Counted from the first letter of the stretch, positions 22,855 through 34,331 are shown. The stretch is 64,000 bases of DNA from Sipunculus nudus (GCA_026874595.1 CM049318.1:52912750-52976749); one strand, 5' to 3'. Numbers and translations are program-made. Notes: generated from the letters alone by a model not told the origin.

Positions 22855-23193
22855 CTTTTTTGGCCTTAGTCAATTTTTTTAGCCTACTGCATCACGCAAC
22901 GTCTGTTATCACTTACTATTTTGACTGTGCATCATCATATGCGTATTTGCCCTTGTGTTCGCATAACATGACACAGCATGGCACCGGCGATCTCTTCAGC
23001 TCTATATCAGTAATTCCTAAACATGATAAGGGTAAGCTCTCTTGCAATATTTGTTCATTATGCCTTGGAATTATTCCTCCAGGCCAAAACCTTGGATAAG
23101 GTCCGTCAATACACAATTGAAATTGGAGCCAAGTGCAGCAAGGAGATATAGGTATTGCATAATTGTAGCATTCTTGCTCGGTGAACCTATTTG

Positions 23194-23198
<5 letters not shown>

Positions 23199-23250
<52 letters not shown>
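23199..23250. repeat. (AT)n microsatellite
   Basis: About 26 AT dinucleotides. Confidence 0.97.
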
Positions 23251-23252
<2 letters not shown>

Positions 23253-23770
23253 GAAAAGATAAAAAATTTTTAGATAAATGATGCGCCGTAACGGTTATTG
23301 ACTATAGCTATCGATTATTCATTAAACTTAATTAGACGGGCCAATTAGAATCTGAGTCTGAATCGGACCTTTTGTTTTTCTTTACGTGCAGTCTTCTGAA
23401 TATCATATTTTCTAATTACTGGTTAGAGGTAATGAAGAGGAAATTTCGGTTCCTCGTATTATATTTCGAAAAAAAAACAACAAACCCGAATATTTGGAAA
23501 AAAGAGATACGGAAATTTTAGTTTTACAGTACTTCTAAACAGTGGTGATGTTTTCATTCGGATTTTTTCAAATTTCATATTTGTTTATTTTGTTTCATTT
23601 TTTAAAATACATTTTAACAAAAGTGAAATAATAATTAACATCATGTTCATCTTCCAAAGTATATTTATTCCCAAAGGGAGAAAAAATTATACTTTATGTG
23701 AGAACAAACTGATCAGATATATATCCCTAGAAACCCTTCTGGCACGACACATAAACATTTATAACACCGA

Positions 23771-24071
23771 CTAGTAATCTGCATTCTAAGGAATGCAAGC
23801 CTCCGCAATATGTTTAAGATCTTTTATTGGGCCTATATTCCCAAGTTCATTGGTGCATAAGTAACTTTACACAAGCAACTTTACAACCTTGATGACCTAC
23901 CTGCATCCGGAACACGTTCCGGACCAAAAAAAAATTTAAATAGTTCTTTCTTGGCCCGTTCCCGAAATGCCCTAACAACTTCAATAGATTAGGTTATGAT
24001 GCGTGATTAACGTAGTGAACTAACACACACGTTTGACAAGCACACCCACGCGTATATTCGTACAAGAGAGG
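23771..24071 (+). repeat. Dispersed repeat R1, copy 3
   Basis: CTAGTAATCTGCATTCTAAG start, then GAATGCAAGCCTCCGC, CCTATATTCCCA and GTGCATAAGT, and a right part with ACACACAC and CACGCGTATATTCGT. More diverged in the centre than copies 1 and 2. GCATTC-TAAG-GAATGC at the left end forms a 6-bp-stem hairpin. Confidence 0.6.
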
Positions 24072-24199
24072 ACCTTGCTTTCACACTATACTTCCTGCTA
24101 GAGAGAGCAAGAAGAGCTCTTGAGATCCTAAACACTTAGGGTACGCATGTTTCCTCGCACACATTTTTTTAAAGAACAAGGCTGGTTATACATGAGAGC

Positions 24200-25026
24200 C
24201 ATGTGTTGACTCAGCGCATAACTTGCGAGGACACCTGCGAGGATTTTCAGTTTATGTCATGTCTTCGTGTCATAGAGAGGACCTACTAATCAGCATATCA
24301 AGCACGCTTGTATTACATTCTATGTTTAATCCGTGTTGGTTGAACTCTCGTTGTCATATGAGCCTTGAGTTTTCACGCCTGGTCATGGGTCACGTGATGA
24401 GCCTGGTATGTGTAGAGGCTATGTCTTTCTAGAGAATTCCTGAAACGCGTGTTTACTGTTGAGTAGGGTCCTTATAGACTGTTCGAGAAGTGGAAAATTC
24501 CCGGCTTGGGGTGTGAAGGTATATAAAGGGGCTGTTATTTAGGGGCAGAGCAGAGCAGATACCAGCGGACGCAGAAGCGTGTGTCAGGACCTTATCCGAC
24601 GAATGCGGCAATTATAGAATTTCAAGAACTTTCTCCTGGATTTTATACATTTGGACTTCAGTTTACTTTCTGTGTTGTTGCAAGAACTTTCAACTGGACT
24701 GTCATTCTCCGAGAATTAACATTCAAAGGACTTATCGTTGTGATGGTGTTGGTTTCGAGGTACTGTACCAATATCTTTCTGTGTGATGGTATTGACTTGT
24801 TGCTATAACGCTGTTTTACTGTATAATTGTATTGACTTAGTGTATTATATTGTTAGGGTTGTTTTAGGAATAAATTATAGTTATTTGTTAAAAAAAACAC
24901 TGACTTCTTTATTCATTCCCCCAGACATTTCCCGTTGCCTAGTGTTACAGAATCTGATTTTTTTTTCCGTTACAGAATTTGTGTTCATCACGCATACGTG
25001 ATCTGTTTATATTAGGTTCCGTAACA
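24200..25026 (+). mobile_element. Solo LTR or LTR fragment, copy B
   Basis: The distal 600 bp (from about 24390) aligns with the LTR copies at 7191-7989 and 30094-30963: GGAAAATTCCCGGCTTGGGG, a TATA box TATATAAAGG (24520-24529), GAGTGT-type leader DNA, GTGATGGTGTTGGTTTCGAG, AGGAATAAATTATA (polyadenylation-type signal, 24866) and the end ATTAGGTTCCGTAACA. The first 190 bp do not align with the other copies, so the left border is a guess. The (AT)n tract directly after the end hides any target duplication. The frames at 24581-25001 are LTR leader sequence. Confidence 0.65.
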
Positions 25027-25050
25027 ATATATATATATATATATATATAT
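25027..25050. repeat. (AT)n microsatellite
   Basis: Short AT tract abutting the 3' end of the LTR. Confidence 0.95.
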
Positions 25051-25536
25051 AAACACAACATTATATAAGACATCACGGGGTACAAGTAAAAGTATTTGAA
25101 GTATGTGAAGATATAGTATGTTTAGATTAATGTTGTAATTCTATTTAAATTCATAATCTTCACCAAAATGAAACAAGACACAAGCAATACGATTAGAAAG
25201 CAATCAATGAATATTATAATGATGTAACATGCTCTTTCGATACAATAAGTACAAAGCAAAAAATACAAACGATAAACCTATATTTACATATATTTACACT
25301 GGATGGGAAGATTAATTAGATCTCAATAGATGGCGCTGTCACATACACACAAAACAAATTTCAAGCAAAACGTTTTTTCTGAGGACTTGCAAGAAACTTC
25401 CCCAGCATAGCTTTCCCGGCTTTTTAAATGCTTTAAAAATGTTTTAACAGGTTTTCGTTGGCGAGGACCAATGTGAAAGTCCACACAAGAAGAAAAAGTC
25501 CTCGCGTTTTTGGTGTGCAGTGAATATCGTGTCCTC

Positions 25537-25605
25537 TTAAGTCGATTATACAAACACACACGAACGGGTATGAACGCACACCTTTCTGGCGGAGGCAATT
25601 TCGTA
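25537..25605 (+). repeat. R1 right-end fragment
   Basis: CACACACGAACGGGTATGAA, CGCACACC and GGCGGAGGCA match the right end of R1 copy 1 (near 1765-1815). The body is not recognisable to the left. Confidence 0.5.
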
Positions 25606-25619
25606 AAAATAACGAGGGC

Positions 25620-27360
25620 AAATATTCCTGTTTAATGCAAGCTTACCAGCAGGCACCACGAACGTGTCTTCCTTCTGGTTAAGATTCTGATCTCGGGCAT
25701 GCCTGCCGACCACATTGGCGGGATTGAATCCGCAATAAATTTTATACTCAAAAGGTTAATAGAAGAAACCTATTCTTTTGAATGGCAGGTTGTCACAATT
25801 GTCAGATTCCCTCAGGGGGGTTTCAACAGGTTAACATAGTCATTAACCTGACTTCAGCGGCTATTGCATAAATTTTTTTTTTTTTTTCATTTTATTATTC
25901 ATGCATGTATGTCCCTTAAGAGGAATGTCCATAGAAAACACCTATATCTCCGAAATGACATGTCCACTATTCAGCTAAATATATTTTGTTGGCTTAAACA
26001 TTCAGTTTACTTCTATTGATTTTCTGTACTGACGATTATTAGAATATACAGTGCGTTTTATCGTGTCATTTTATGTAGTTGCATTACCTATTGTAAAATT
26101 AATTTTATATTTGGGAAATCTGTTAAGTGTTGAATGATATTAAACTTGCTATTTCAAACTTCACAACTTAATATTGTGACAGCTTTCAAGAGAAACCCTT
26201 CAAGAGAAAATTCGTATTTTTTTATCATACATATGCGAGTAGGAAGTGTCAGTGTTCGATTTTCTGTCTTAAACAAAATAAATTTAAAACTGAATTAAAA
26301 CTTAATTAAGGAAACAAAATATGCACACACAGGCTAATTTGCAGTCTCTTTACACGGTCTTATTAATGAACCTGAAAACTTTGACAACTTTAAGATCAGG
26401 GTATATTTTAGAAAACAGTTTAAGAAATATACAGAAATATAACATATGTTTGAAAACTGGTATAAGAGCCAAAAGAATGCTAAATAACCTTTGTTATGAG
26501 TAATGGATAAAATTGATTACTCACGGTTCTACAAGACTTTTTTTCAGTCAGTGAAGGAATAAAATATAAATTTTAATATCTAGAATTACATCTATACATA
26601 ATATCCAATAATCAATTAATATCCACTTATCCAGAATTACAACTGCACATTTTCCATTTAATACTGCACGATCAAGGGCGAATGCACGATAAAGAATACA
26701 CTTATTAAGATTTCCTACGCGTCAAGCGCCAGACGGAATATCGTTCCATTGGCTTATAGATAATATTAGGTTTGTCTAAGTAAGTTTTTATTTGAAATTT
26801 TACCACAGTTACAAACGAGGCATAAAAAACTTGCGGGTCCCACCTTAGACGCTCTTGTGTTATATGATTATTTATTGTATTTGGGACATCGAGTTGCTTG
26901 AAAAGGCAGTGAAGAATTACGATAGATCTAAATGAAAAATGTCGTACTGATCCTACTTTTATGTATAAAAATATTTTTTTATATTTTGTGTGACAACACT
27001 TATAATTCTGAAAAAGTATAATATTAATCCGCCGAGAAAGAAAATACTCCTTACAGTGACTTGACGGATTATATTAATATATGAAGATGGTGGTTAAGCC
27101 ATATTCTATAATTCTGTCCACGCAAACGAGCCAGACAAGAAAAAAGCTAAACCTCATGAGATGATCTCACTTCATATGGATTAACTGCGAAGTGTTCAAT
27201 ATATGGACTTCCAAATCAAATCCCCCTCAGGGCCCTGAATTGGTTTGCTTACATATACATCTATTACGTCTAGCTTTCATGGAAATACGGTTAATAAGCA
27301 AAGATGCATGCGCCCCTAGCTTTCATTAGCAAAAAGTAATTTATCCAATTCCCTAGTGGC
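25620..27360. other. Unannotated A+T-rich DNA
   Basis: No gene, tRNA or element terminus seen. The 60-codon frame at 26321-26503 has no motif. Confidence 0.45.
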
Positions 27361-27366
27361 GAATCT

Positions 27367-27401
27367 AGATAACCCCCGCTTCAGCTTTCCGGGGGTTATC
27401 T
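27367..27401. repeat. Perfect 12-bp stem hairpin
   Basis: AGATAACCCCCG (27367-27378) pairs with CGGGGGTTATCT (27390-27401) around an 11-base loop. It sits just outside the 3' end of the minus-strand SINE. In a eukaryote this is not a transcription terminator in the bacterial sense; it may be a small foldback element or a pre-existing palindromic target. Confidence 0.8.
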
Positions 27402-27407
27402 GTTCTT

Positions 27408-27790
27408 AAATATTTTTTATTGGAGGTAAATGCCTTCATTTTTTAATTTTAGCTTAACTTAGTATATGTACATCTGCAGAAATCCAATCCGGCTTCGGAC
27501 TACGAGACAGGGCAGTATCACACGCTTCCTGTGAGGTTGTATCTTGGTGTTAACCAGGGTCGGTGACTACTGCGCCTGCGGGCCCTTGGTGTGTAATACC
27601 AACGAGGAACGTACCCCGAAAGGTGCACTCGCTTGTGGGTGACATACGGCCGTTGGGCATAGCCCTTCCATTAAGCCAACAGAGCGCTCACCCTTGGTGC
27701 GGGCCGACCGTGAAAAATCTCACCGCCTTGGTTGAGATTCGAACTCACATGAGACCTTTGCTCTACCCCTGAGCCATCAAAGCCAGTTAC
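27408..27790 (-). mobile_element. tRNA-derived SINE, most complete copy
   Basis: Read on the minus strand: tRNA-like head (27790 to about 27715) with box A-like TGGCTCAGGGGTAGAGC and box B-like GAGTTCGAATC, then the SINE body (GGCCGTATGTCACCCACAAG, GAGTGCACCTTTCGGGG, GCAGGCGCAGTAGTCACCG, AGCGTGTGATACTGCC, AGTCCGAAGCCGG, GTACATATACTAAGTTAAGC) and a tail ending in TTTACCTCCAATAAAAAATA. Five copies of this family lie in the window (11571, 18205, 27408, 55885, 63935). The 69-codon plus-strand frame at 27563 is antisense SINE, not a gene. Confidence 0.88.
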
Positions 27791-27799
27791 ACGGGGGTA

Positions 27800-29590
27800 T
27801 CTACAATCGATATCAGATTGCCCTACAATATATTATAACTTGAAATGAATATCAGATTAACACCCCCCCCCCCCACCTACGCACACACATACATCATTTC
27901 AGATTTCTCCCATAAAACAGTTGTTTCTATATGTTTATATACTTTAAATTCACATGATATTTCTTGTGGAATTTCCAAATTAGGTTGAATCTTTGTATAT
28001 CTTATGTTTTCATGTCATGCGCTTTGTTGAGGTGCATGAGAGACTAAATACAATTAACAATATAACATTTCTATTTGTTTTAGATAATTCCAGCACTTTC
28101 AAATCTCGTATCTTTCAAGTGGTTTATTTAAATGTTATATGTTAAAGCGTAAGAATTTATCATTTAGTTGCGTCAGCGAGGGGGGGGGGGGTAATCTGAA
28201 GAGTACAGGGGGTTACTTGAAATTACCATTTACTCGCTCTTATTCATGTAGCGAATCTTGATGTTAACGAAGGACTTCTAGAATTATGTATTTTATAAGG
28301 TAACCCCAAAAAAAAAATTTTGTTCTGCTGGTAATTCGAGGTTGGATTTTTTTTCAATTAAAGTCAATCCAGTTCATTAACGTTATTTATGTTTCTACTC
28401 AGCGTCTTCAGATGTTAATTTTTTTTTTATTTTCAATTTGTTTGCCTAATCTTTTCCATTAATTGACTCACTTAATCACATCCCCTCTTTTAGCGTTTTT
28501 AGCATAAACGCAAACTGAGATCGTGGTTTTATTGCTATGAAGAGAGAATCAGCTGGAAGCATAGTCTGTTAACCAGATGGTTTTCATGAACCATTCAGAT
28601 TTGAAGGGAATTGGTTGAATACCAGACACGGGAACCTTCAAGACAAGCAAAAAAAAAAAATACTGCTGATTTGTTAAAGAAATAAAAGCACCATCTGGAA
28701 ACACGTACTTATAATATATTTTATACTCTCTATTTTTCTTTCACCAAGTTATTGCTGCCGAGTGGCCTCCTGTGCAGTAAAAGTTTACGACCGTAAACGT
28801 GGTCTGGTTTGTCTAGATTGCGGAGGGTGTCCGACAAAACATTAAGTGACTTTATATGGTTCCATTTATTTGTCATTTCACACTGTAACGATTATTTAAA
28901 GTACCTGATGACATGTCTGAGACAAGCACTAATGTTGTTATTGTTTGACATGTTCAGCGTGTTATTACAATTTATTACTCGGGAGAAAATAATACATCAT
29001 CAACAGAGACAATGGAGTCAGACTTATGTGAAAGGCATTTATGAAAATGAAAGCTTTAGCCACCCGTCTGTGTTTATGATTTGAGCGATGTGGTTACACG
29101 CAAGCCACAAGACCAGCAAGGACCAAAGAAATTCATATTCATACGAAAACATATATATTCATATTCATATATTCATATTCATATTGCGAAATTTTTTTTT
29201 TTTTTTTTTTTTGTGGGCTAACTAGGTTCAAATGAATATGAATATAGAAATAAACCCACCAAACCCTATAGGATTCCTGTTCCTTCTTAAATATCATGTG
29301 TAAATTTGTTCCAATGACATTCACTGTGCACAAAGGTCATTTTTTTTAAAGAGCCCTTTTAGAGATTTAGTGCTTGAGTGCTAATACGAACAAAAGTTTT
29401 TCTTTCATGCAGAATGTGTACAAGGATGGTCTCATTGCGGAGACAGTGAGGTTTCGTGTTTACGATTCTGCTTGCTGCACGGGGGTTTATTGGTATGATT
29501 ATTAAGTCTGTGATTATATTGAATGTAGCTTTGTAAAGGAATGCAATTGGTACTCAACATTGAAGCTTCGTTACGCTAGTCTGTATTATG
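27800..29590. other. Unannotated DNA with simple repeats
   Basis: Contains C/G runs (27870, 28171) and an ATTCAT/CATATT simple-repeat patch at 29129-29190 followed by a T run. Its counterpart GAATATGAATAT on the other side of the T run (29233-29244) gives a weak inverted arrangement. The 91-codon frame at 28809-29084 has no recognisable motif. Confidence 0.4.
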
Positions 29591-29599
29591 TTACAAGTC

Positions 29600-29860
29600 G
29601 AGCATATAAAGCTTAACCGGACTAGCGGTATATCCGTTGGGAATGCGATTTAAAATCGCGTGGGGTAATTACATTGCGCGGTTAAATCACTGCGACATGG
29701 ACCCTGTGCTGTCAAAACCCGCTAGATCAGGCTGCATCCGTAGGTCATACATGTGGTTACAAGAACCCGTGGGCGCTATACCGCGCGCGGTACATGGATC
29801 CAATTCTCTTAGTAGAGGCCGCTACAGCCGCCATTTTGCGCCCTTCCCAGCTGAGTTAAA
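29600..29860. promoter_or_regulatory. G+C-rich island with palindromes, possible promoter
   Basis: CpG-rich patch in A+T-rich DNA. It holds the perfect 14-bp palindrome TACCGCGCGCGGTA (29779-29792), a CGATTTAAAATCG palindrome near 29645, and GCCGCCATTTTG (29827-29838), which matches the YY1 consensus and abuts a TTTTGCGCC E2F-like word. No TATA box and no recognisable exon downstream. A promoter role is inference only; an unrecognised repeat is the main alternative. Confidence 0.3.
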
Positions 29861-30093
29861 GGTGCCAATCACATACCTTTTTAAAAAAATCGTGTGATAT
29901 CTGGCTTCCTCAGTGTAAATATTAATGACCTAAGTGTAATTTTGTGGTAGGGTGCATCTACGTGGAGGTAGAAAAGTCACTTAATGCAAAACGCCATTTG
30001 CATAGCTCTGGCTTATCCTACTTGCTCCCAGATGCCCTTGTTTAATTTGTTTTGATTATTTTCGCGGGCCACCCACATATTATAAACATATTG

Positions 30094-30963
30094 TGTTACA
30101 GATGTCTCTTTTATTGTATGCAGCAGTCTTACATGTGCATGTGCAGCACTAGCATTGGCCGTTGCTATGGCGGGATATCCCGGGCCAGGTGTAGGGTCTG
30201 ACGTGTCAACAGGGGTCATGCTAGTTTGGGGCTTTCTCGCCTGGCCGAGCCGGCCCACGTATGAACGCTGATATGTAGAAACACAGCGTTCTTTGTTCGA
30301 GATGTTAACTGTAACGTGTGTATTTGTTGGGTTCTTTGGATTGTTCGGGAAATGGAAAGTTCCCGGCTTGGGGTGAAAAGTTATAAATAAGGGGTTGTTT
30401 TTTAGAGCAGGGAAGAGAAGAGATATATTTCAGCGGACAAAGAAGAGTGAAAGTCAGTTTGTTGACCTTTTCCTATAACTGCGGCAGTTAAAGCTTTTCT
30501 TCGAATTTGTAACGGATTTTATGTAGTCTTCAGTTAGCCTATGGGATTACTATCAGAACTTCACTTTTGAATTGCAACAAATTGATTTTGTGATTGAACT
30601 GGACTGTTATTCTCTGAGAAGATTTATGTGAACTTTTCATCAGGATTATATGCTTTATGACTTTTTTGTCGCTGTGACAGTGGTGGTATCCAGGTACTAA
30701 ACACTTTATTTATATACTTTTATTGACTGACTTCTGTACTGTTGTTATACTATGAAATTGTATTGATTTAGTGTATTGTAATGTTAGGGTTGTTTTAAGA
30801 ATAAATTTTAATTATTTATTAACAAAAAACCACTGACTTCTTTATTAATTCCCCTAGACATTTCACGCTGCCTAGTGTTACAGAATCTGATTTTTTTTTG
30901 TCTCCATAACAAAAATTGTGGTCGTCACGACTACGTGATCTGTTTATATAAGGTTCCGTAACA
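30094..30963 (+). mobile_element. Solo LTR, copy C (complete, with target duplication)
   Basis: 870 bp running from TGTTACAGATGTC to GGTTCCGTAACA, flanked by ATTG on both sides (30090-30093 and 30964-30967). Contains GGAAAGTTCCCGGCTTGGGG (30352-30371), a TATA-like AGTTATAAATAAGGGG (30379-30394) and GAATAAATT near 30799, in the U3-R-U5 order expected of an LTR. Homologous to 7191-7989 over its whole length with insertions and substitutions. No internal retroviral-type genes on either side, so it is a solo LTR. The frame at 30013-30258 runs antisense across its 5' end and is not a gene. Confidence 0.85.
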
Positions 30964-30969
30964 ATTGAT

Positions 30970-32500
30970 ATAAACAAAACAAACAGCCTGTGTGTGGTCA
31001 AATTTACCTTTTTAGCCTATTTCTATAAATGCTCCAAGTGATTACCTTAAGTCTATAAAGGGCATATAGGTGAATCGGCCCCTTTTAGATCGAGCCGGAC
31101 GAAGTTTATCAGGAGGCGCCCCCGATATTTCGTAAGCCGAAGTGAGTCGATTTTGTGCAGCTGAGTTTGGCTTGAAAAAAAATAAGTTTTTGTATCGATG
31201 TCTGATTTTTTATGTAAAAAAGAATCCCTCAATTTCATTTTAAGTGCCATGATGTACAAAGTTAAATGGTATAGAAAAATGGTTCGGAATTAGCCAGAAG
31301 ATACTTTACTTACATGCAACAGCAACATTCATGATGACACCAGAGGCAATTAGAAGGAGAGCGCGCTTCCTCGTTTCCGATCAAAGAAATTCTTGAAATT
31401 AGATAGATATACGCTTAATATCGAAAAGCAAAGACGGATTGTGGTACCGCACCTTTATTTTTCCTTAAATACTTCTGCATGCGAGAGCTACGTTTGAACC
31501 TACGAAAACGTTATGCGACATATTCTTTTCTTGGCTGCTTTTTCATCTTCTGTAGACTTTTAAAAGTTTGATTTTTCTGGGATATCATTTCTGCTATCCG
31601 ACATGAAGTTTTGTAAATTACAGCGGTACCTAACCCGTGTTAATTTTTTATTTGTTATTTGAAATATATACATCAACCAATGATGTATGGTCATGGAAGG
31701 TGATGGAAAGTTTCAATTTAGTCGGCTACTACTGAAATATGATAGGAACAGTGCTGACAACGGATATTTGCAGATCTTAGGAAATGGACAAGGTTAACAG
31801 AGTTAAGAACGACCTTCAGGGGAAATATGATAGCATTCAACAGGATAGAAATATACAGTTTCCTTCTGCCTTCAGATGTGTCCTTTTTTAATGGTATCTT
31901 TGTCAGTATTTGTGTTTTGAACCAAATGCTTACTGCGTTTGATATTGGAATCCTTGGAATTGTGTTTCAGGCGGCAATAAGAGTTGTCACATGTTGTTAT
32001 AGTTAGTATAAGGAGGAAACATCCACATCAGTTCATTCAACAAGTAAACAATTAGCTGTGGTAATTACCTTTCTTTTTAATGATAGCTCGACACCCAAAC
32101 AGACTTTTAGTTTTTACGCAGCAGTTTGCTCAGAGAAAGATTATTAATCCGGCACATAAATTCTTTAAATAAGTTATAAATATTTTATAAAAAGTTATTA
32201 CTGGCTTTAGAAAATTAATGGAAACCTCATTTTTTTGTGTTTTTCATTAATTAAATCTATTTTAAAAGTATTTTACAAACAATACGAAACATTACGTCTT
32301 ATTTATACTTGATTGCGACTTTTTGTGGCTACCTAAATACTTCCTTTGTCTAAGTATTACCAATACATTTATTTTGAAGGCCTTAATTTTCGTCACAGTG
32401 TTAAAATTGTCCTCATATAAATACAGTATAACCGCGTTCATTACCTACCCGAACATTTGCCAAATGCATCAACCACCAGAAACAACGACGTCTCATTATA
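30970..32500. other. Unannotated DNA
   Basis: No gene or element end was fixed. The minus-strand 68-codon frame at 31053-31259 has no family motif. Confidence 0.4.
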
Positions 32501-32507
32501 CTATAAT

Positions 32508-33108
32508 GGGGCTGTCCCACTAAGGCGACTCTACAGCGACTACAGGCGACCAGGCTGTCGCCTAATGATCGCTGAATAACAGGCGACAGGACCTCCGCTA
32601 AAACAACAGTCTACGACAAGCTACAACAGGTTGAGGACTATCTGACGACAAGCTGCCGACAACCGGCGACACAATCGCCGCGACAAAGGACAATCACCTA
32701 CGAAAACATACGACCACATCTGCGACAACTTACGACTACAATGACGACAATCTACGTCCACCCGCGACAAGCTTCAACGAGTCTCTACCCTGTGCTATGT
32801 GAAAAACCGGAGACAAGGATGGGCCCTGTATCAAGTACACCAGCCCATGACAGGACCTACGACAACCGAAGTCACCTGGCGACAGCCTACGACAGCACTT
32901 ACGCCATTTGAAGACAGGCTACGCTCACTCGTGTCAAAAAAGCTGTCGCCTGAGAATTTTGAACATGTTGAAAATCCAGCGGCGACACGTAAGAGGCCAC
33001 GCGTCTTTTGGCGATTTCGGCGACTATAGGCGACCATACAGGCAACCCCCCGGCGACCATGAGGCGACACCCTGGGCACCTGTAGAGTTGCCTAAGTGGG
33101 ACAGCTCC
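32508..33108. mobile_element. 601-bp non-autonomous DNA transposon filled with CGAC-type repeats
   Basis: Terminal inverted repeats match at 24 of 27 positions: left GGGGCTGTCCCACTAAGGCG (from 32508) against the right end read inward, GGAGCTGTCCCACTTAGGCA (from 33108). Perfect 5-bp target duplication ATAAT at 32503-32507 and 33109-33113. The interior is an unusual array of diverged GCGAC, CTACGAC, GGCGACA and TACGACAA words across most of the element, in both senses (GTCGCC also occurs). The overlapping open frames at 32799-33186 on both strands are a by-product of this composition and have no known domain. Superfamily not assigned. Confidence 0.88.
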
Positions 33109-33589
33109 ATAATTTTACATGTGTCGCGTGCTAGCTCACTACAGGATGTACAACCATGTGTTGTGTTGTTAAGGGGTTTCCTTTAACCATTTTCCATGCC
33201 AGGAGGCACAGCAATCAGTATTTTAGCCAAAATATAAAATCAATACTATAATTGACGGTGATAGTACTCCACCGTAGTCCCGTAACGGAAACGTCTGGGT
33301 TTGTTTTTGTTTTAACTTTATAAAACGATGTAAAATGTGATCATTTACCAACGTCTATAGTTTTGAGCATTGTTTTCAGGGCAAGTTGAATCCCCGAAGG
33401 CTGCAGTTATACATGTCTTTTTCTGGTCCAATTTGTTCAAACTGACTTCAGATTACAAAATGATCTATTTAGTTTCTGTATGTTTTAGGAGATGTTTTCG
33501 ATATGCTCAGACATCAGGCAGTATGCCTGTAAACTAAAAGGTAGTGAGAATTAGTAGCTGGCTTGACCTGAATTTTACAAGATCAAAGC

Positions 33590-33958
33590 AAAAGATGTAG
33601 GACTCGGGTTCAAACTCGGACTCGAGGATCCTTGATTCGGACTTGAACTCGGTCTCGTAAGGGCTATAAAAATCAAGCAGGGTCCATCTTGAGCCCAGAA
33701 GAAGTAAACATTTTGTCACATATACCAAGTTTTAGCTCTGCACCGCGGGGGATCGGTAATTAAATGTTCATACAAAGGATATATGTAAACTACAAAACAT
33801 TTGCATGATAATCTCAAATGTCTTTTATAGATTTCTTTTGTTAAGAAGATAAGATAATAGGATTTGTATTGGACTCGGAATTGGACTTGATTTCCAACAA
33901 ATGACCCTGACTCAAAGAAGGCCTTGACTCGGATGGTGTCGACTCGCCTACATCACTG
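33590..33958. mobile_element. hAT-type MITE, 369 bp
   Basis: The right end, read inward, is CAGTGATGTAGGCGAGTCG. The left end is AAAAGATGTAGGACTCG, identical over GATGTAGG and then similar. Flanked by an 8-bp duplication with one mismatch, ATCAAAGC (33582-33589) and ATCCAAGC (33959-33966); 8 bp is the hAT hallmark. The interior carries repeated ACTCGG/GACTCG/TTGGACTTG words. No coding sequence; the 64-codon minus frame at 33534-33728 is incidental. Confidence 0.85.
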
Positions 33959-34331
33959 ATCCAAGCTAAGTCACTGCTCTTGTAAATAGTCATCTATTGT
34001 TGAAAATATGCAGGTAAAAAGATGGGTGTATTCCAAATATATTCTGAATAAATAAAGCGAGCCGTCACGATTTGACAGCATTTGTAAAGATGGACAAGGT
34101 AAGTGATTTTGCTAGTGCTAAGGTATCAATATCAATTAGGTATTATCTCAAAGCAAATCAACAAGGAAATGCCCACTGTCTGCTTGTAAAACCATACTCC
34201 AATTTATGTGGTGCATTAATTCCTAGGAAGAACTTGGCCTAAATGTGACAATGTAATAGGAGCAGAAATATGTCATCATTGTCTCATTATTATATATAAA
34301 TAACGTATAAATAACATAAAAATCATATATA

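Noticed and set aside
27367-27401. Rho-independent terminator
   Set aside because: The window is eukaryotic nuclear DNA; a G+C hairpin alone does not indicate a bacterial-type terminator.
27563-27772. 69-codon frame as a small protein
   Set aside because: It is antisense to the best SINE copy; the sequence is fully explained by the SINE.
24200-30963. LTR copies B and C as the two ends of one full-length LTR retrotransposon
   Set aside because: They share orientation and are 6 kb apart, but copy C has its own perfect ATTG duplication, the copies are strongly diverged, and the DNA between them has no gag-pol reading frame and holds a SINE and other unrelated repeats.
32799-33186. Overlapping frames on both strands as genes
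   Set aside because: They lie within the 601-bp transposon, where CGAC-type words suppress stop codons on both strands; no domain is recognisable.
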